From the NCBI GenBank assembly GCA_017513365.1, contig JAFXFY010000138.1:1-7492 (forward strand): DNA of 7,492 nt. Direction: 5' to 3'. A program made the translations under genes and the position numbers. Source of the stretch: Alphaproteobacteria bacterium (GTDB taxonomy: Bacteria > Pseudomonadota > Alphaproteobacteria > CAAHEQ01 > UBA3637). The stretch's first letter is position 1; every line of letters begins with the position of its first letter. This document shows positions 5,589 to 7,492 of this stretch, one piece after another. The notes below the pieces were generated by a model. The model saw only the letters and a list, made by a program, of their open reading frames with translations. It did not search any database and was not told where the DNA came from.

Positions 5589-5604
5589 GCATATTCCATC
5601 CAAA

Positions 5605-6105
5605 TTAACGTTTGGAGAATTGGAAGCGTTTACGAGCTTTTGGACGACCCGGTTTTTTACGTTCAACAACACGAGAATCACGAGTTAAGAAACCAGCTTT
5701 TTTGAGTGTTGTGTGCAATTCCGGTTCAAACATATCCAAGCAACGGCTGATACCATGACGTAAAGCATAAGCTTGACCAGCCAAACCACCACCGCAAACA
5801 TTACATTGAACGTCAAATTGACCTTCACGATCTGTTAAAGCGAACGGTTGATTGATAATCATACGCAATGCCGGACGTGGGAAGTAATCTTCCAAAGTAC
5901 GACCGTTTACAACGATATTACCTTTACCCATTTTAATGATAACACGGGCAATGGCATTTTTCTTTTTACCGACGGATTGGCTGCGACCCAATTTGTCTTT
6001 TTTCGGTTGACGAGGAGCCGGAGCTTCGGCTGTTGCCACTTCAGTTTGAGCAGTCATTTCTGCCTTTACATCAGCTAAACCTTTTTTTACTTTAGTTTCT
6101 GTCAT
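5605..6105 (-). CDS. rpsI: 30S ribosomal protein S9
   Basis: This 166-residue S9 is a small-subunit protein whose C-terminal tail reaches the P-site tRNA. The core begins at about residue 40 (GRSQSVGKKKNAIARVIIKMGKG) and carries the signature GGGLAGQAYALRHGISRCL at 105-123. It ends with the basic tail RKKPGRPKARKRFQFSKR, intact to the terminal K-R. Residues 1-38 are an Ala/Glu/Lys N-terminal extension, as often seen in Alphaproteobacteria. One small oddity is CNVC at 101-104 just before the signature. The start codon overlaps the rplM stop (TAATG), and its ribosome site AGAGGTG lies inside the last codons of rplM, so the two are coupled. A terminator follows directly. Confidence 0.98.
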   Translation of the reverse strand: MTETKVKKGLADVKAEMTAQTEVATAEAPAPRQPKKDKLGRSQSVGKKKNAIARVIIKMGKGNIVVNGRTLEDYFPRPALRMIINQPFALTDREGQFDVQCNVCGGGLAGQAYALRHGISRCLDMFEPELHTTLKKAGFLTRDSRVVERKKPGRPKARKRFQFSKR

Positions 6106-6575
6106 TATGCACCTCTTTTATTTTTTGGGTTCATGGCACCAATATCCAAAGTAATCGGAGATTGAGCTTGGTGAGTGTGTTCAGGACCGGCAAATACGCG
6201 TAATTTTGTCATTTGTTGACGACCTAATTTACCACGAGAAACCATGCGTTGAACAGCTTTAATTAAAACACGTTCCGGATGATCTTCTAATTGTTTTGCA
6301 ACGGAAATACCTTTAATACCGCCAACATAACCTGTATGATGGTAGTACATTTTTTGTTCCATTTTGCGACCTGTTAATTTTACTTTGTCGGCATTTACAA
6401 CCACTACATAGTCACCGCAATCTTGAGAAGGTGTGTAGCAAGGTTTGTTTTTACCACGAATGATGTTAGCCAATTGACTGGCCAAACGACCTAAAACCAA
6501 ACCTTCAGCGTCAACCAAATACCATTTGATGTCGCTGTTAGCCGGATTAATTGTCTTAGTTGTTTTCATTGTCAT
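6105..6575 (-). CDS. rplM: 50S ribosomal protein L13
   Basis: This 156-residue L13 is an early assembly protein of the large subunit. Family landmarks are WYLVDAEGLVLGRLAS (18-33), the NADKVKLTGRK segment (61-71), YYHHTGYVGGIK (77-88) and the signature LRVFAGPEHTHQAQSP at 125-140, where the usual HPH reads HTH. The start at 6575 has TAAGGAT 8 nt upstream. An in-frame ATG at 6614 would add 13 residues, but it lies within the -10 box of the operon promoter and so cannot be in the message; the ATG at 6569 is too far from the ribosome site. It is the first gene of the conserved rplM-rpsI operon and is joined to rpsI by a TAATG overlap. Confidence 0.97.
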   Translation of the reverse strand: MTMKTTKTINPANSDIKWYLVDAEGLVLGRLASQLANIIRGKNKPCYTPSQDCGDYVVVVNADKVKLTGRKMEQKMYYHHTGYVGGIKGISVAKQLEDHPERVLIKAVQRMVSRGKLGRQQMTKLRVFAGPEHTHQAQSPITLDIGAMNPKNKRGA

Positions 6576-6583
6576 AATTTTAA

Positions 6584-6588
6584 TCCTT
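6584..6588 (-). promoter_or_regulatory. Shine-Dalgarno AAGGA fixing the rplM start
   Basis: AAGGA on the minus strand lies 8 nt before the ATG at 6575 (protein start MTMKTTKTIN). It supports that start over the ATG 6 nt further downstream and over the longer open frame. Confidence 0.75.
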
Positions 6589-6613
6589 AGGTTATTTTTT
6601 TCTAAACGAAGCA

Positions 6614-6642
6614 TTTATACATTAATTTATTGTTGTTGTCAA
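6614..6642 (-). promoter_or_regulatory. Sigma70 promoter of the rplM-rpsI operon
   Basis: On the minus strand a perfect TTGACA (6642-6637), a 17-nt spacer and TATAAA (6619-6614) form a near-consensus housekeeping promoter. Transcription should start near 6607, giving a leader of roughly 30 nt before the L13 ATG. This is the strongest promoter in the window, as expected for ribosomal genes. Confidence 0.85.
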
Positions 6643-6742
6643 GCACTTTTTATATGATTTTATTAAAAAATTTTGCAAGGTATAATAATACCACACTTTA
6701 AATCCTTAGAAAACAACAGTATATAAAGACTTTTTTGATATT

Positions 6743-7492
6743 TCATTCTTTAATACGCAATTTCAATAAGTGCATCATGGCAACAAAGGTCGGTATCAAC
6801 AATAATCCGCATACAATAAACGATACTTGGATTCCAAATGTATCAATCAATGGCTTCATCAGCATCATTAATGTACCCGATCCCAACATAGCCACCATAG
6901 ATTTAACAGATACAATGGTTGACCGCTCATCGGACTTAATACGATGATGCACAAAATTTGACGTAATAATTTCTACCGCAATTTGCGACGAATTGGCAAT
7001 ACCGATTAAAGCCAGCAAGACATAGACTATCATTTTGTTGGGAACGGACATAATAACGATAGCACACAACGTACCGATACACAATGTATCAAACAAAACA
7101 CGAGCCGTTTTTCTGAGTTTAATTTTATCAAGTAAGACACCAGATAAATAAGCCCAACCCGTACGACAAAACATATTAAATCCGGCAATAATACCGAATA
7201 AATAGACAGGAACCTGTTTTTCCACCATCATCGGTTGCATCCCCCAAAGTAGTGCAAAAGTCAGCGCCCCATAACAGGCCGGAAACAAAATCAACCATTT
7301 AATTTCGGGATGCTTAATGGCAAATTTTGAAATATTCATTAAATCTTTAACCTTACTGACATTGTCAGTCACCACACGGCGAGAATCCTTAATATTCGGC
7401 AAGAAACATATTATTACAAAACCAACAAACGTGGTAAAGGCTGTTAAATAAGCACAGGATTCTGCCCCAAACCATCCATATATAAAACCGGC
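6743..7492 (-). CDS. MFS transporter, C-terminal half (5' end outside window)
   Basis: The frame is open to the right edge, giving 249 residues with the N-terminal half missing. The fragment begins inside a hydrophobic helix (AGFIYGWFGAESCAYLTAF, probably TM6). A polar central loop (about 32-60: NIKDSRRVVTDNVSKVKDLM) follows, then six further hydrophobic helices as expected for TM7-12. Between the eighth and ninth helices SGVLLDKIKLRK resembles the MFS motif-A loop of the second half, and SDERSTIVSV before TM11 is the familiar pattern of the family. Transport substrate is not deducible. It ends with TGA at 6745-6743, about 100 bp upstream of the rplM-rpsI promoter on the same strand; I see no good terminator between them. 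Confidence 0.85.
   Translation of the reverse strand, partial: AGFIYGWFGAESCAYLTAFTTFVGFVIICFLPNIKDSRRVVTDNVSKVKDLMNISKFAIKHPEIKWLILFPACYGALTFALLWGMQPMMVEKQVPVYLFGIIAGFNMFCRTGWAYLSGVLLDKIKLRKTARVLFDTLCIGTLCAIVIMSVPNKMIVYVLLALIGIANSSQIAVEIITSNFVHHRIKSDERSTIVSVKSMVAMLGSGTLMMLMKPLIDTFGIQVSFIVCGLLLIPTFVAMMHLLKLRIKE

Noticed and set aside
5520..5705. Plus-strand open frame spanning the terminator and the rpsI 3' end
   Set aside because: It crosses a strong bidirectional terminator and is antisense to the certain S9 tail.
6679..6692. Inverted repeat GGTAT-AATA-ATACC upstream of the rplM promoter, containing TATAAT
   Set aside because: The 5-bp arms in AT-rich DNA are too short to call an operator, and there is no matching -35 for the TATAAT on the plus strand.

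Overview
The window is AT-rich bacterial chromosome. Several things point to an alphaproteobacterium, possibly a host-associated or uncultured lineage: the rplM-rpsI pair with an N-terminally extended S9, a pilin-like protein whose core reads SGRSMVEML, and a palindromic element whose two reading frames give SSSRLTRGS and DPRVKREDD, close to frames commonly left by alphaproteobacterial REP-like repeats. The taxonomic placement is inference. There are nine protein genes, two of them cut by the window edges. I found no tRNA, rRNA, CRISPR array or insertion sequence.

Layout from left to right. (1) The 3' end of a Nudix hydrolase gene (+). (2) A SPFH/band-7 membrane protein followed by an NfeD-like protein (+), the classic two-gene membrane module, closed by a strong intrinsic terminator at 1893-1924. 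(3) On the minus strand, a two-gene operon of a type IV pilin-like protein (4205 to 3477) and a secreted protein with a Thr-rich tandem-repeat stalk (3467 to 1923). The second start codon is served by a Shine-Dalgarno sequence that overlaps the first gene's stop. (4) A divergent pair: an 85-residue membrane-anchored charged protein (-) and an FHA-domain protein (+). The intergenic strip between them carries a promoter-like sequence for each direction. (5) The ribosomal operon rplM-rpsI (-), with a near-consensus sigma70 promoter and a TAATG stop/start overlap. It shares a bidirectional terminator with the convergent FHA gene. (6) The C-terminal half of a major facilitator superfamily transporter (-), running off the right edge.

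The ribosomal, SPFH/NfeD, Nudix and MFS genes are ordinary housekeeping or common accessory functions. The unusual part is about 1923-4264. A pilin-like gene carries a palindromic repeat in frame inside its prepilin leader, has a 12-cysteine protein and a hairpin in its 5' leader, and is coupled to a secreted protein that also has 12 cysteines and a Thr/Tyr-rich stalk encoded by a near-perfect 39-bp tandem duplication. Both proteins end in a Cys-x3-Cys motif. The simplest inference is a surface appendage or adhesin unit, but no function is proved by the sequence.
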